Below are positions 52,276-62,314 of a stretch of 64,000 bases of DNA, one piece after another. Under the pieces are notes generated by a model. The model was not told the origin of the DNA, did no database searches, and was given only the letters and a program-made list of their open reading frames with translations. Position 1 is the first letter of the stretch; every line of letters begins with the position of its first letter. The stretch covers positions 521,036 to 585,035 of the forward strand of contig NZ_LT896588.1 of the NCBI RefSeq assembly GCF_900186615.1, written 5' to 3'. This DNA is from Parabacteroides bouchesdurhonensis (GTDB lineage Bacteria > Bacteroidota > Bacteroidia > Bacteroidales > Tannerellaceae). Both the position numbers and the translations under genes were made by a program.

Positions 52276-53070
52276 ATGAAACAATATTTGGCATTACTCG
52301 AGCGTGTGCTCGCCGAAGGAGCTAAGAAAGAAGACCGCACAGGAACTGGTACAATCAGCGTATTCGGTCATCAGATGCGCTTTAATATGGAAGAAGGTTT
52401 CCCGCTGCTTACAACAAAAAAATTACACTTGAAATCCATTATATATGAACTATTATGGTTCTTAAATGGAGATACCAATGTAAAATACCTGCAAGAACAT
52501 GGTGTACGTATCTGGAACGAATGGGCTGATGCAAATGGAGACTTAGGACACATTTACGGATACCAATGGCGTTCATGGCCAGATTATAACGGAGGTTCTA
52601 TAGATCAAATCAGTGAAGCTATTGAAACAATCAAACATAATCCGGATTCCCGTCGTATTATTGTAAGCGCATGGAATGTAGCAGATTTAAATAACATGAA
52701 CCTTCCTCCATGCCATACATTCTTTCAATTTTATGTAGCAAACGGAAGGTTAAGTCTGCAACTATATCAACGCAGTGCCGATATTTTTTTAGGAGTTCCT
52801 TTCAACATAGCGTCATATGCATTGTTATTACAAATGGTAGCACAGGTAACCGGATTGAAAGCCGGCGATTTTGTTCACACGCTTGGAGATGCACATATCT
52901 ACAGCAATCACATAGAACAAGTAAAATTGCAGTTAACGCGCAAGCCGAAATCATTACCTGAAATGGTAATTAATCCGGATGTAAAAAGTATCTTCGATTT
53001 CAAATATGAGGATTTTACATTGACAGGATATGACCCGCACCCACATATTAAAGGAGAAGTAGCCGTTTGA
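52276..53070 (+). CDS. thyA: Thymidylate synthase ThyA
   Basis: Methylates dUMP to dTMP using methylene-tetrahydrofolate. The 264-residue length is exact for the family. [10 protein letters not shown] binds the phosphate, [12 protein letters not shown] contains the nucleophile Cys, and [20 protein letters not shown] follows. The in-frame extension to 52180 is rejected because the promoter at 52222-52253 lies within it. folA follows 55 nt later, giving the usual thyA-folA pair, in which FolA recycles the dihydrofolate that ThyA produces. Confidence 0.97.
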   Translation: MKQYLALLERVLAEGAKKEDRTGTGTISVFGHQMRFNMEEGFPLLTTKKLHLKSIIYELLWFLNGDTNVKYLQEHGVRIWNEWADANGDLGHIYGYQWRSWPDYNGGSIDQISEAIETIKHNPDSRRIIVSAWNVADLNNMNLPPCHTFFQFYVANGRLSLQLYQRSADIFLGVPFNIASYALLLQMVAQVTGLKAGDFVHTLGDAHIYSNHIEQVKLQLTRKPKSLPEMVINPDVKSIFDFKYEDFTLTGYDPHPHIKGEVAV

Positions 53071-53125
53071 CTAACGGTTATAAACAAGGATTAATTAGTC
53101 AACATATTATAAAATCGATAAGCTT

Positions 53126-53620
53126 ATGAGTACAATTTCTATCATCGCAGCTATCGCAGACAACGGTGCAATCGGAAAAGACCAGCAACTGTTGTGTCAT
53201 ATGCCAGAAGACCTGAAACGTTTTAAAGAACTTACAACCGGTCATGCCGTCATTATGGGACGTAAGACTTTTGAATCTCTACCTCATCCGCTTCCAAACA
53301 GAAAAAATGTCGTATTAACAACCCTGCCCGAAGCCGGATTTGTTGATTGTTTTGCTTGCGAATCAATGGGTACAGCTTTAGATATTTGTGAAAAGGAAGA
53401 TGAAATATTCATTATCGGCGGCGCATTAGTTTACAGACAAGCCCTTCGTATTGCAGATAAAATGTATATCACTCGTATTCATCACGAGTTTAAAGAAGCT
53501 ACAACTTTCTTTCCTGTAGTTAATTGGGATTTATGGGAAGAAACAGACCGGCAGGAATTTCCGGCAGATTCCAAAAATCCTTATCCGTATACTTTTTTAA
53601 CTTATACTCGTAAAAAGTAA
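53126..53620 (+). CDS. folA: Dihydrofolate reductase
   Basis: NADPH-dependent reduction of dihydrofolate to tetrahydrofolate, 164 residues. Family motifs are AAIADNGAIGKD at the N-terminus, HMPEDLKRFKELT with the substrate-binding Asp/Glu region, VIMGRKTFESLP, and the IFIIGGALVYRQAL NADPH-binding stretch. It pairs with thyA just upstream. Confidence 0.96.
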   Translation: MSTISIIAAIADNGAIGKDQQLLCHMPEDLKRFKELTTGHAVIMGRKTFESLPHPLPNRKNVVLTTLPEAGFVDCFACESMGTALDICEKEDEIFIIGGALVYRQALRIADKMYITRIHHEFKEATTFFPVVNWDLWEETDRQEFPADSKNPYPYTFLTYTRKK

Positions 53621-53748
53621 ACATTAACGTTCGTTTTACAACTTTTTGCTCTTTCTTTGTATCTATATATAATAGTAGAGAGTTATTAGTTAGTAGTAGA
53701 TAGAAAGTCTTACTAACTTTTAACTACAATCATCAAAAACTAAAAGAT

Positions 53749-56700
53749 ATGAAGATAAGAGCATTTGTTGTCTCAGCCTTGATCCTATGCGGAATATTGG
53801 CTGCCGTATTTTACGCCGATGCCAGGCTTTCTACTAACCAAAAGGCTATTAAAGAAGCCATTCAAACACAAAATACACCTTTATTGATTCAATCTTTAAT
53901 AACAAAGATGAAGGATCAATTAGAGAAAAATGACGACACTTTCCCTGAACTGATTCAGGAAGTGGAAACATATATAAACTCGTGTTCGGATTCGGCATCT
54001 ACAGCTTTGTTGCATTCTATGGTAGCAGAGATGTATAGCACCTACTATCAGCAAAATCAATGGAATATCAATCAAAGGACAAATCTGGAAGGTTATATCC
54101 CCGAAGATATTCGTGAATGGACTACTAACCTATTTACGAATAAAATAAAAGAAGAATTAACCGCTTCTTTGAAACCTGCCCCTTTATTGCAACAAATTCC
54201 CATTAGTCAGTATAAGTCTATTTTAATTGTAGGAAAAAGTTCTTCCGAATTGCGTCCTACACTATATGACTTCCTTATTTTCAGAGCCATAAACATACAG
54301 CCTTCGGATTCATTCTATCAGGAATTACTGGCTTTTCGTCGTACACAACCAAACAAAAAAGCTTTATTATTAGACGAACTGGCTTATTTATACTATAAAT
54401 ATAGTCAAAATAGAGAGCAAGGACGTTCTCAATATGAAGCAGGACTGGACAATTTGATGAAACAATATGCAGGACAGGATATATCAAATGAAATACGTAT
54501 TGCCCAAATAGGTTTATTGCAACAAATACCCTATTTTGATATGGAAAGAAATAATATTCAGGATTCATTAAAAGCATTGCAATACAATATATGCCAAGAA
54601 GGTATAGCTGAGTTTCCTAATTATAATCGCACCAATGTTTTAAGGAACAAGATCGAACAACTAACCCAGCCCAGCCTGAATACACAAATCAATAAGACGG
54701 TTTATCCGGGGAAAGGGATGCAAATCAATATAAAATACACGAATATTTCAAAAATCACTCTATTTATTTATCAAAGCTTACGTTCTCCTGAAAACATATA
54801 TTCATATTCTAAGACAAAAGATCAGAATAAAAAGACTTTGGGAAAACTCGTAAAAAAAATTGAGTATTCTTTACCTGTACAACTTCCATACATTGAAGCT
54901 GATACCAGTTTTATAATACCAATGGAACAGTTAGGATTATATGAATGCGTAGTAACAGCTCCAGGAGAAGCAACCAATATTCCAGGAGAATTTAAAGTAC
55001 AAAACACTTTCAGTGTCACTCGTTTGGCAACCGTACACCGCAACCTGCCTTCCGGTGAACATGAAATATGGGTAACTGATTATGAAAGCGGAAAACCCAT
55101 AAAAGACGCAACTATCACTTACTATACCCAAACAAATGGTAATATGAAAACTTTGGGATCCGTAAAAACCAACAAGGATGGTTTAGTGTCAATACCTGCA
55201 AACGAAAAAGTAGCAGCTTACCGGGCTACATTCGCAGAAGATACGCAAACTCTCCCAACCTATATATATTCCGGAGGAGTTTATCGCCCGGAAGATAAGA
55301 AAAAAACGAATCTATCAATATTTACCGACCGAGGCATATATCGACCTGGACAAACCGTATTTTTTAAAGGCATAGCCTATGTAGAAAGTGTGGACGATCC
55401 ACATATTCTAGCAGGACAAACATTCACTGTCAGTTTCCGTGATGCTAACAATAAAGAGATAGCAAACAAGACATTAAAAACAAACGAATTCGGATCTTTT
55501 AATGGTGAATTTACGATCCCGAAGAACGTATTAAGCGGTAATTTTACGATTAGTTGCAACAATACGAGCGCATTTATACAGGTAGAAGAATACAAACGTC
55601 CAACTTTTGAAGTAAAAATAGAACCTTTAAAAGAGGAGATTGCATTTGGGCATCCTATTGTCATTCAAGGAAAAGCGCAAACATTCTCGGGCATCGCATT
55701 GCAAACCGGAGAAGTTAGCTGGCGTATCAATAGCAGACCATTCTGGTTTCGAGGAAATATGTTCGGTTACTTTAATTATTCGAGAGAACAAGTTGCCAAC
55801 GGAACTGCACAATTAGACGATAAAGGTAATTTCACAATTGATTTTACTCCCCAAAAAGAAAAGGGAGAGAATGGACGTCCTTTCTTCCAAAGCTATGAAG
55901 TGATTGCTACCCTAACAGACAGCAAGGGAGAAACCCAGGAAGCGAATTATATTTTCTCTGTAGGCGATACCGGTATATTGTTATCGATAGACATGCCGTC
56001 TACGATGAATAAAGATTCAGCAAAAGTTTCTGTATTTGCACAGACCATTAACAGGCAAAAAACAGATGCAAACGGGACATTTACCCTCTATGCCTTAACA
56101 GATGAACTATCCGATAATTCACAAAGTCGGGGAAATGATCAAACAGGGGAAAAAGTTATTTCCGGTAATTTTTCCACAAATAAACCTCTGCCGGTATCTG
56201 TATTTAACAAACTTCCATCAGGACGTTACCGACTGGAGGTAAATACAACAGATAAACTCGGACAAGAAATAAAAGCAGATCAAGATGTTATTTTATACAG
56301 TAAGCAAGACAAACGCCCTCCTGTATTCAGCCATACATGGTTAATCAAAGAAAAAACGAGCTGTGTACCGGGGGAAGACGCTTCATTTATTTTTGGCACT
56401 TCTGATAAAAAAGCATATATTTTATACGAAATATTCTACAATGGCAGGTGTATTGAACGAAAGCATATTGACATGAATAATGAAAATCGGAATTTCCGTA
56501 TCCCATTCAAAGAAGAATACGGAAACGGTATCGTTGTATCATTCTCTTTCGTCAAAGAAGGAAAGATGTATGTAACTCAAGTTCCGATAGAACGTAGCAG
56601 AGCCGATCAAAAACTTATTATTCACACGGAAACCTTCCGCGATCATTTATTGCCAGGCAATAAAGAATACTGGAAATTCCGCATATTGGACACCGATTCT

Positions 56701-59427
56701 GTTGCTGTACCCGCAGAGGTATTAGCCAGTATGTATGATCTGTCTCTGGATCAGATCATGCCCTTCAAATGGTCATTCATGCCTGTTTATTTTAACATAT
56801 TGCAAGCTCCGCGTTTTATAGAAGGTACCGGTTTCAGCACTGATTGGGCATATGAAACAGCTAAAATTAAATGGCTGACAGTGCCCGACTTCCAATATGA
56901 CCGTCTTGACTGGCAAGGAATATTGAATAGAAGATATCAATTCAATAATGTTTACGGAAACAGAGCTATGGCCGGCGGAATAATGATGAAATCAGCTCCG
57001 GCTCCGGCAGAAGAATTAATGGTAGCAGATGATGCCGCTTTGCAAGAATCGGTTGTTCAATCAACAGATACAAACGCAGACATTATGCAGGAAGAGGAAG
57101 TTCCCCAAGCTCAAAAGCAAGTTCAGTTACGTGAAAACTTTGCGGAAACAGCTTTCTTTTATCCCGCATTAGTTACCGACACATCGGGTGATGTCGCATT
57201 TAGTTTCACAATGCCGGAAAGTAATACAACCTGGAAATTACAGTTATTGGCTCAGACAAAAGGGCTTAAATATGGTTATCTATCCAAAGAGGTTATCACC
57301 AGTAAGCCGTTAATGGTATTGCCCAATCTGCCACGTTTTATGAGGCAAGGAGACCAAGTAACAATCAGCACACAGATAATTAACCAATCAGACAAAGAAA
57401 TAACGGGCCGTGTCAGATTAGAACCTTTTGATCCGGAAAACGATCAGCCGGTTGTTTGTCTGACCAAATCACAAAAACCATTTACCTTGGCGGCTGACAG
57501 TATCACCACTGCTCAATGGACAATATCAGTTCCGGAACATATCAATCTGATCGGTTGCCGGATTATAGCAGATTCCAATAATGGTAGCGATGGAGAACAG
57601 CATCTCATTCCTATACTTTCCAATCAATTACTGATTACGGAAAGTACTCCGTTCTACTTGTCTGATTCGGGAGAAAAGCAAATTCATCTATCACCAAACA
57701 AAGGAATCCAACCTTTCCGCTATACATTGGAACTTAGTGCCAACCCTGTCTGGTATGCCATTCAAGCATTGCCAACGTTGACAGAACCGGATAATGACAA
57801 TATTCTGTCTTGGTTTGCCTCTTACTATAGCAACACATTAGCAACTCATATTGTACAAACACATCCACGTATCCAGAAAGTTATCAGTTTATGGACAGCA
57901 CAGGGAGGTGATGCTTCAACATTATTATCTAATCTGGAAAAGAATCAGGAATTAAAGAATATCCTATTGGAAGAGACTCCCTGGGTACTAGCAGCCGATA
58001 ATGAGACAGAACAAAAACAACGTCTTTCCGTATTGTTTGACCTCAATCGGGCCGCAGGACAACGTGAGGCGGCTTTACAGCGCATATTACAACAACAAAA
58101 TCCGGATGGAGGATGGAGCTGGTTTAAAGGATTTCCTGGCAGTCGTAACATTACTCTAACTATACTAAAAGGGATGACACAGCTGGTAGAAATGAATGCA
58201 GTCCAATATGGTGAACAGGAAAAAAGAATGCAAATCAAAGCACTCAATTTTCTTGACAAAAGTATCCAAAATGACTACGAGCAATTGAAACGATGGAATA
58301 AGAATTGGCAAACCAGCCTACCTTCGGCAGAACAAATAGATTATTTATATATCCGTAGCGCCTATCGGGATATTCCGGAATTAGGAAGCGCCCGGGAAGC
58401 TATCCGTTTTTATACGGCACAGGCAGCAACTGGTTGGAGTAAAGAATCATTATATAACAAAGGAGAAGTAGCCCTATTAATGTATCGGAACGGAAAAAAA
58501 GATGTAGCAAAAGAAATCCTTTCATGGATACGTAAAACAGCAACTATTTCAAACGAAAAGGGTATGTTTTGGGCAAACAACCGTACTGGCAGTAATTATT
58601 TCACGTCCGCAATAGATACCCATTGTTTATTAATGGCGGTATTCCACGAAATCTCACCCAACACAAAAGATGCTGATTTAATGAAGCAATGGTTATTAAA
58701 CCAGAAGCGAACACAAAATTGGCAATCTGTACCTTCTACGATAAATGCAATATATGCCTTATTACTTACCGGAAGTGATTGGTTGAATGAAAATAATACG
58801 TGTACCGTTCAATGGGGTGAAAAAACATTCAGTACCACTGACGGAAATACGGCTATAGGATATATAAAAGAGGTAATTCCTCAAAATGAGATTAGCCCGG
58901 CAATGAATACTATTACTGTCCATAAAAAGGGAAATACTCCTGCATGGGGAGCTGTTTATAATCAGTATTTCCAGTCCATAAATAAAGTTGACAAGCAAAA
59001 GGGAGTGCTAAACGTAGAAAAAAAGTTATTTATAGAAAGTAATAATGGGAAAGGATTGCAGATAACCCCGGTAAGTAAAGAAACACCACTTCACATAGGT
59101 GATAAGGTAACAGTCCGTCTGGTTATCCGCAATGACAGGGATATGGATTATGTTGTTTTAAAAGATTTAAGGGCAGGATGTTTTGAACCGGCAGATCAAT
59201 TATCCGGGGCAGAATATCGGGATGGAGTATGGTTCTACCGATCACCCAAAGACGTTTCTGAGAATTTCTTTTTCAACCGTTTGCCACAGGGTACTTTTGT
59301 ATTGGAATATTCTGTTTATGTAGTTCGTGAAGGTCAATATGCCGGAGGCATTAGTAGTATTCAATGCCTTTACGCTCCGGAGTTTGTATCACATACCGAA
59401 GGAAATATGATAACAGTCTATAATTAA
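53749..59427 (+). CDS. Alpha-2-macroglobulin family protein, thioester-less
   Basis: A giant 1892-residue exported protein with an N-terminal signal/anchor (5-24, no clean lipobox). The MG2 region begins SIFTDRGIYRPGQTVFFKGI near 524, and a macroglobulin core with FYPALVTDTSGDVAFSFTMP lies near 1140. The alpha-helical toroid follows (GGWSWFKGFPGSRNITLTIL near 1458). The stretch about 1083-1130 (SAPAPAEELMVADDAALQES and onward) is low-complexity and acidic, like a protease bait region. The CxEQ thioester motif expected before the toroid is absent. Relatives trap proteases in the periplasm. It has no clear operon partner. Confidence 0.93.
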   Translation: MKIRAFVVSALILCGILAAVFYADARLSTNQKAIKEAIQTQNTPLLIQSLITKMKDQLEKNDDTFPELIQEVETYINSCSDSASTALLHSMVAEMYSTYYQQNQWNINQRTNLEGYIPEDIREWTTNLFTNKIKEELTASLKPAPLLQQIPISQYKSILIVGKSSSELRPTLYDFLIFRAINIQPSDSFYQELLAFRRTQPNKKALLLDELAYLYYKYSQNREQGRSQYEAGLDNLMKQYAGQDISNEIRIAQIGLLQQIPYFDMERNNIQDSLKALQYNICQEGIAEFPNYNRTNVLRNKIEQLTQPSLNTQINKTVYPGKGMQINIKYTNISKITLFIYQSLRSPENIYSYSKTKDQNKKTLGKLVKKIEYSLPVQLPYIEADTSFIIPMEQLGLYECVVTAPGEATNIPGEFKVQNTFSVTRLATVHRNLPSGEHEIWVTDYESGKPIKDATITYYTQTNGNMKTLGSVKTNKDGLVSIPANEKVAAYRATFAEDTQTLPTYIYSGGVYRPEDKKKTNLSIFTDRGIYRPGQTVFFKGIAYVESVDDPHILAGQTFTVSFRDANNKEIANKTLKTNEFGSFNGEFTIPKNVLSGNFTISCNNTSAFIQVEEYKRPTFEVKIEPLKEEIAFGHPIVIQGKAQTFSGIALQTGEVSWRINSRPFWFRGNMFGYFNYSREQVANGTAQLDDKGNFTIDFTPQKEKGENGRPFFQSYEVIATLTDSKGETQEANYIFSVGDTGILLSIDMPSTMNKDSAKVSVFAQTINRQKTDANGTFTLYALTDELSDNSQSRGNDQTGEKVISGNFSTNKPLPVSVFNKLPSGRYRLEVNTTDKLGQEIKADQDVILYSKQDKRPPVFSHTWLIKEKTSCVPGEDASFIFGTSDKKAYILYEIFYNGRCIERKHIDMNNENRNFRIPFKEEYGNGIVVSFSFVKEGKMYVTQVPIERSRADQKLIIHTETFRDHLLPGNKEYWKFRILDTDSVAVPAEVLASMYDLSLDQIMPFKWSFMPVYFNILQAPRFIEGTGFSTDWAYETAKIKWLTVPDFQYDRLDWQGILNRRYQFNNVYGNRAMAGGIMMKSAPAPAEELMVADDAALQESVVQSTDTNADIMQEEEVPQAQKQVQLRENFAETAFFYPALVTDTSGDVAFSFTMPESNTTWKLQLLAQTKGLKYGYLSKEVITSKPLMVLPNLPRFMRQGDQVTISTQIINQSDKEITGRVRLEPFDPENDQPVVCLTKSQKPFTLAADSITTAQWTISVPEHINLIGCRIIADSNNGSDGEQHLIPILSNQLLITESTPFYLSDSGEKQIHLSPNKGIQPFRYTLELSANPVWYAIQALPTLTEPDNDNILSWFASYYSNTLATHIVQTHPRIQKVISLWTAQGGDASTLLSNLEKNQELKNILLEETPWVLAADNETEQKQRLSVLFDLNRAAGQREAALQRILQQQNPDGGWSWFKGFPGSRNITLTILKGMTQLVEMNAVQYGEQEKRMQIKALNFLDKSIQNDYEQLKRWNKNWQTSLPSAEQIDYLYIRSAYRDIPELGSAREAIRFYTAQAATGWSKESLYNKGEVALLMYRNGKKDVAKEILSWIRKTATISNEKGMFWANNRTGSNYFTSAIDTHCLLMAVFHEISPNTKDADLMKQWLLNQKRTQNWQSVPSTINAIYALLLTGSDWLNENNTCTVQWGEKTFSTTDGNTAIGYIKEVIPQNEISPAMNTITVHKKGNTPAWGAVYNQYFQSINKVDKQKGVLNVEKKLFIESNNGKGLQITPVSKETPLHIGDKVTVRLVIRNDRDMDYVVLKDLRAGCFEPADQLSGAEYRDGVWFYRSPKDVSENFFFNRLPQGTFVLEYSVYVVREGQYAGGISSIQCLYAPEFVSHTEGNMITVYN

Positions 59428-59429
59428 TA

Positions 59430-59461
59430 TTAATGGTTAATGGTTCGCCATTAACCATTAA
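59430..59461 (+). terminator. A2M terminator: 14-bp hairpin with TTCG tetraloop
   Basis: TTAATGGTTAATGG pairs perfectly with its complement at 59448-59461 around a stable TTCG loop, 2 nt past the stop codon. Confidence 0.75.
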
Positions 59462-59466
59462 TTCTC

Positions 59467-59474
59467 TATATTTG
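59467..59474 (+). promoter_or_regulatory. -7 box before the DUF1573 pair
   Basis: TATATTTG, 32 nt before the start of the first DUF1573 gene. Confidence 0.5.
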
Positions 59475-59505
59475 TCCCATGAACAACATCTAAATAAAAA
59501 GAAAG

Positions 59506-59883
59506 ATGAAACAGATTATTTTTATTTTTATGGCAATCCTGCTGACAACAGGGATAGCTTCTGCACAACAGAAAGCTGTAATTTCAGCAGAAGTTACAAC
59601 TCATGATTTTGGAGATATTAAAGAAGCAAACGGAAAAGTATCTCATACTTTTCAAATTTCAAATACAGGAGATGCACCTCTCGTTATTACCCGTGTAATT
59701 GCTTCCTGCGGATGTACTACACCTGAATGGACAAAAGAACCGATTGCTCCCGGCAAAACCGGTGATGTCAAAGTTACATACGACCCAAACGGACGACCTG
59801 GTCCATTTGCAAAAACTATTTCTGTTTACAGTAATGGTAAGACAGGCAGTTATATCTTGACCATACGGGGTAATGTAGAATAA
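59506..59883 (+). CDS. DUF1573-domain secreted protein (short)
   Basis: A 125-residue protein with a signal peptide (1-20, ending ASAQ) and a single DUF1573 domain, an Ig-like/ASH-type fold. It has HDFGDIKEANGKVSHTF, the hallmark ASCGCT and the RPGPFAKTI stretch. The function of these abundant Bacteroidetes proteins is unknown. The domain is closely repeated in the next gene, 24 nt downstream, showing a local duplication; the two are probably co-transcribed. Confidence 0.88.
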   Translation: MKQIIFIFMAILLTTGIASAQQKAVISAEVTTHDFGDIKEANGKVSHTFQISNTGDAPLVITRVIASCGCTTPEWTKEPIAPGKTGDVKVTYDPNGRPGPFAKTISVYSNGKTGSYILTIRGNVE

Positions 59884-59907
59884 TAAAAAAGTAAACCAGA
59901 GCAAGAG

Positions 59908-61017
59908 ATGCTGAACGTCAAACAGATTGTTTTCATTTTCATTGGCACTGTGCTTTTCGCAACAGCTGAAGCGCAGAACAATGCAAAAATCAATGCTGAC
60001 GAGTTAACTTATAACTTTGGAAATATTGCCGAAGCTGATGGGTTAGCCAGTCATGTTTTTACAATAAAGAACACAGGTGAAGGTCCGTTGGTCATTACCC
60101 GTGTAACAGCGTCCTGCGGATGTACTCAACCGGAATGGACCAAAGAACCGATTGCGGCAGGAAAATCAGGAGAAGTAAAAGTAACCTATAATCCGAAAGG
60201 CAGACCTGGTCCATTTTATAAAACAATCTCAATATTCAGTAATGGAAAAAAGGGCAGTTATACACTTGCTATCAAAGGGAATGTAACTCCTAAGCCGGCT
60301 ACACCGGTATTCACATTCCCCTACTCAATAGGAGATTTAAAGTTGACTTCCAAAACCATTCTATACAATACCGTACGGCCAGACGAAGTATTAGGTGAGA
60401 AAATCAGTATTATAAATGACGGAAAGACCTCTCTTACCGTGCATATAGGAAAAGTTCCGCATTACCTGACGGTGGAAACTCATCCGGCCACTTTACAACC
60501 GGGAGAGACTGGAGAAATGACGTTTTTATTAGACGCTCAAGCCGCAAAGAAAAAAGGCCGTTTAACAACAGAAGTACCAGTTGAAGTATCCGCTATCAGT
60601 CAAAAAGAGGTATCTGGAAAGATTCAAGTAGCAGCAAATCTAATAGATAATTTCACAAAGCTCTCTCCCTCAGAAAAAGTAATGACACCTACTGCCCAAC
60701 TATCAGGTACCCTATTGGATTTCGGTAAACTTCCGGAAAAAGGAAGTTTCATTCCGTTAATTAAAGCAAAGGTATCCGGAACGTTTGATATTACCAATAC
60801 AGGAAAAAGCACGTTGATTATCTATAGTGCATCCTGTGATGATGAACGTTTAGACGTGTCCGGAGGTAAAAAAGAAATAAAACCGGGAGAAACGGCGACT
60901 TTTAAAGTATCTCTCCGTCCCAGAGAAATAAAAACGAAACTGGAGACTCTTGTGAATATTGTTTGTAATGACCCCAACGGTCCAGTACGATTAATAAAAA
61001 TAACAGCACAAAAATAA
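59908..61017 (+). CDS. DUF1573-domain secreted protein (long)
   Basis: A 369-residue paralogue of the preceding protein. After a signal peptide (1-22) its first domain has the same YNFGNIAEADGLASHVFTIK, ASCGCT and RPGPFYKTI. A central beta domain (about 130-240) and a second, degenerate DUF1573-like unit follow, where ASCDDE replaces ASCGCT (near 309). The C-terminus has the usual PGETATFKVSL. It may be a cell-surface or periplasmic scaffold; no enzyme motif is seen. Confidence 0.87.
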   Translation: MLNVKQIVFIFIGTVLFATAEAQNNAKINADELTYNFGNIAEADGLASHVFTIKNTGEGPLVITRVTASCGCTQPEWTKEPIAAGKSGEVKVTYNPKGRPGPFYKTISIFSNGKKGSYTLAIKGNVTPKPATPVFTFPYSIGDLKLTSKTILYNTVRPDEVLGEKISIINDGKTSLTVHIGKVPHYLTVETHPATLQPGETGEMTFLLDAQAAKKKGRLTTEVPVEVSAISQKEVSGKIQVAANLIDNFTKLSPSEKVMTPTAQLSGTLLDFGKLPEKGSFIPLIKAKVSGTFDITNTGKSTLIIYSASCDDERLDVSGGKKEIKPGETATFKVSLRPREIKTKLETLVNIVCNDPNGPVRLIKITAQK

Positions 61018-61021
61018 AATG

Positions 61022-61100
61022 TACCAATATGCCAATGTGGTGCTACTTTGAATATGCCATTAAAGAATTGAACGATTTAGTATTCTTACCGGCATATTAG
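61022..61100. repeat. TGCCAATGTG-type imperfect repeats
   Basis: CAATATGCCAATGTG at 61025-61039 repeats the arm of the element at 4404-4470, with partial copies AATATGCCATT near 61051 and GGCATATTAG near 61091 in the opposite sense. This looks like a degraded dispersed element. Confidence 0.45.
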
Positions 61101-61135
61101 TTCACTATAAAATTGGCTCATTAAACATTACTGAC

Positions 61136-62236
61136 ATGGAACATCCTGAAAATGACAATACATATAAAGGATTAAAAGTAAATCAAGGAGTAAGCGACGT
61201 ACCCACGGTTAATCCTTATCTAAAAAAACGCCTGCAACGCAAACAATATACTCCTTCCGAATATGTAGAAAATATCTTAAAAGGGAACATTACAATATTA
61301 AGCCAAGCTGTCACATTAGTAGAGAGTGCCAAGCATGAACATCAACAACTGGCACAGGAAATTATAGAAAAGTGTTTGCCTTTTGCAGGAAAATCGGTAC
61401 GTATCGGTATAACCGGTGTTCCCGGAGCAGGTAAAAGTACGTCCATAGACGTATTTGGAATGCACCTGATAAAAGATGGACATAAGTTGGCTGTATTGGC
61501 AATAGATCCCAGCAGTGAACGTTCCAAAGGGAGCATTTTAGGAGATAAAACCAGGATGGAAGCCTTATCCAGAGAACAGAACGCATTCATACGTCCTTCT
61601 CCATCGGCTGGTTCGTTAGGTGGTGTTGCCAGAAAAACACGTGAGACAATCGTTCTATGTGAAGCTGCAGGATTTGACACTGTATTTGTAGAAACAGTGG
61701 GGGTAGGTCAAAGCGAAACAGCTGTTCATTCGATGGTAGACTTCTTCCTTTTAATTCAATTGGCAGGTACAGGTGATGAACTGCAAGGTATCAAACGAGG
61801 TATTATGGAAATGGCTGACGGTATCATTATAAATAAGGCTGACGGAGATAATATTGATAAAGCCAATCTGGCCGCAGCTCAATTCCGTAACGCCCTGCAC
61901 CTTTTTCCTCCTGCTGAATCGGGTTGGTTTCCCAAAGTTTTAACCTATTCCGGATATTACAATGTAGGCATCAAGGAAATATGGGATATGATAGACGAGT
62001 ACATAAAGTTTACCAAGAAAAACGGATTTTTCTATTGTAAACGGAATGAACAGGCAAAATACTGGATGTACGAAAGTATTAATGATACGTTAAAAGATAA
62101 ATTCTATCATAATCCTGCTGTAGAAAGCATGCTTGAGGCTACCGAAAAACAAGTACTTAACAATGAACTGAGTTCATTTGTAGCAGCAAAACGGATGATC
62201 GATATGTTTTTAGATGAGTTATCTAAAAATAAATAA
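61136..62236 (+). CDS. meaB: Methylmalonyl-CoA mutase-associated GTPase MeaB
   Basis: A 366-residue P-loop GTPase that protects and reactivates B12-dependent methylmalonyl-CoA mutase, supporting propionate formation via succinate. Motifs are GVPGAGKST (Walker A), AIDPSSERSKGSILGDKTRM, FVETVGVGQSE (switch region) and NKADGDN (NKxD). The mutase genes are not in the window. It is monocistronic, followed by a bidirectional terminator. Confidence 0.95.
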   Translation: MEHPENDNTYKGLKVNQGVSDVPTVNPYLKKRLQRKQYTPSEYVENILKGNITILSQAVTLVESAKHEHQQLAQEIIEKCLPFAGKSVRIGITGVPGAGKSTSIDVFGMHLIKDGHKLAVLAIDPSSERSKGSILGDKTRMEALSREQNAFIRPSPSAGSLGGVARKTRETIVLCEAAGFDTVFVETVGVGQSETAVHSMVDFFLLIQLAGTGDELQGIKRGIMEMADGIIINKADGDNIDKANLAAAQFRNALHLFPPAESGWFPKVLTYSGYYNVGIKEIWDMIDEYIKFTKKNGFFYCKRNEQAKYWMYESINDTLKDKFYHNPAVESMLEATEKQVLNNELSSFVAAKRMIDMFLDELSKNK

Positions 62237-62256
62237 ACAAGTATTCTCCTAAAAAT

Positions 62257-62289
62257 ATCCCCTTGCCTATGTGATATAGACAAGGGGAT
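62257..62289. terminator. Bidirectional terminator between meaB and pfkA
   Basis: ATCCCCTTG pairs with CAAGGGGAT, and CTAT/ATAG extends the stem inward. A run of Ts follows on the plus side, between convergent genes. Confidence 0.8.
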
Positions 62290-62314
62290 TATTTTTATAT
62301 GATCTCTTTATAAA

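Noticed and set aside
53749-53830. Lipoprotein signal on the alpha-2-macroglobulin
   Set aside because: The Cys in ALILCG is preceded by Leu at the -1 position, which does not fit a lipobox.
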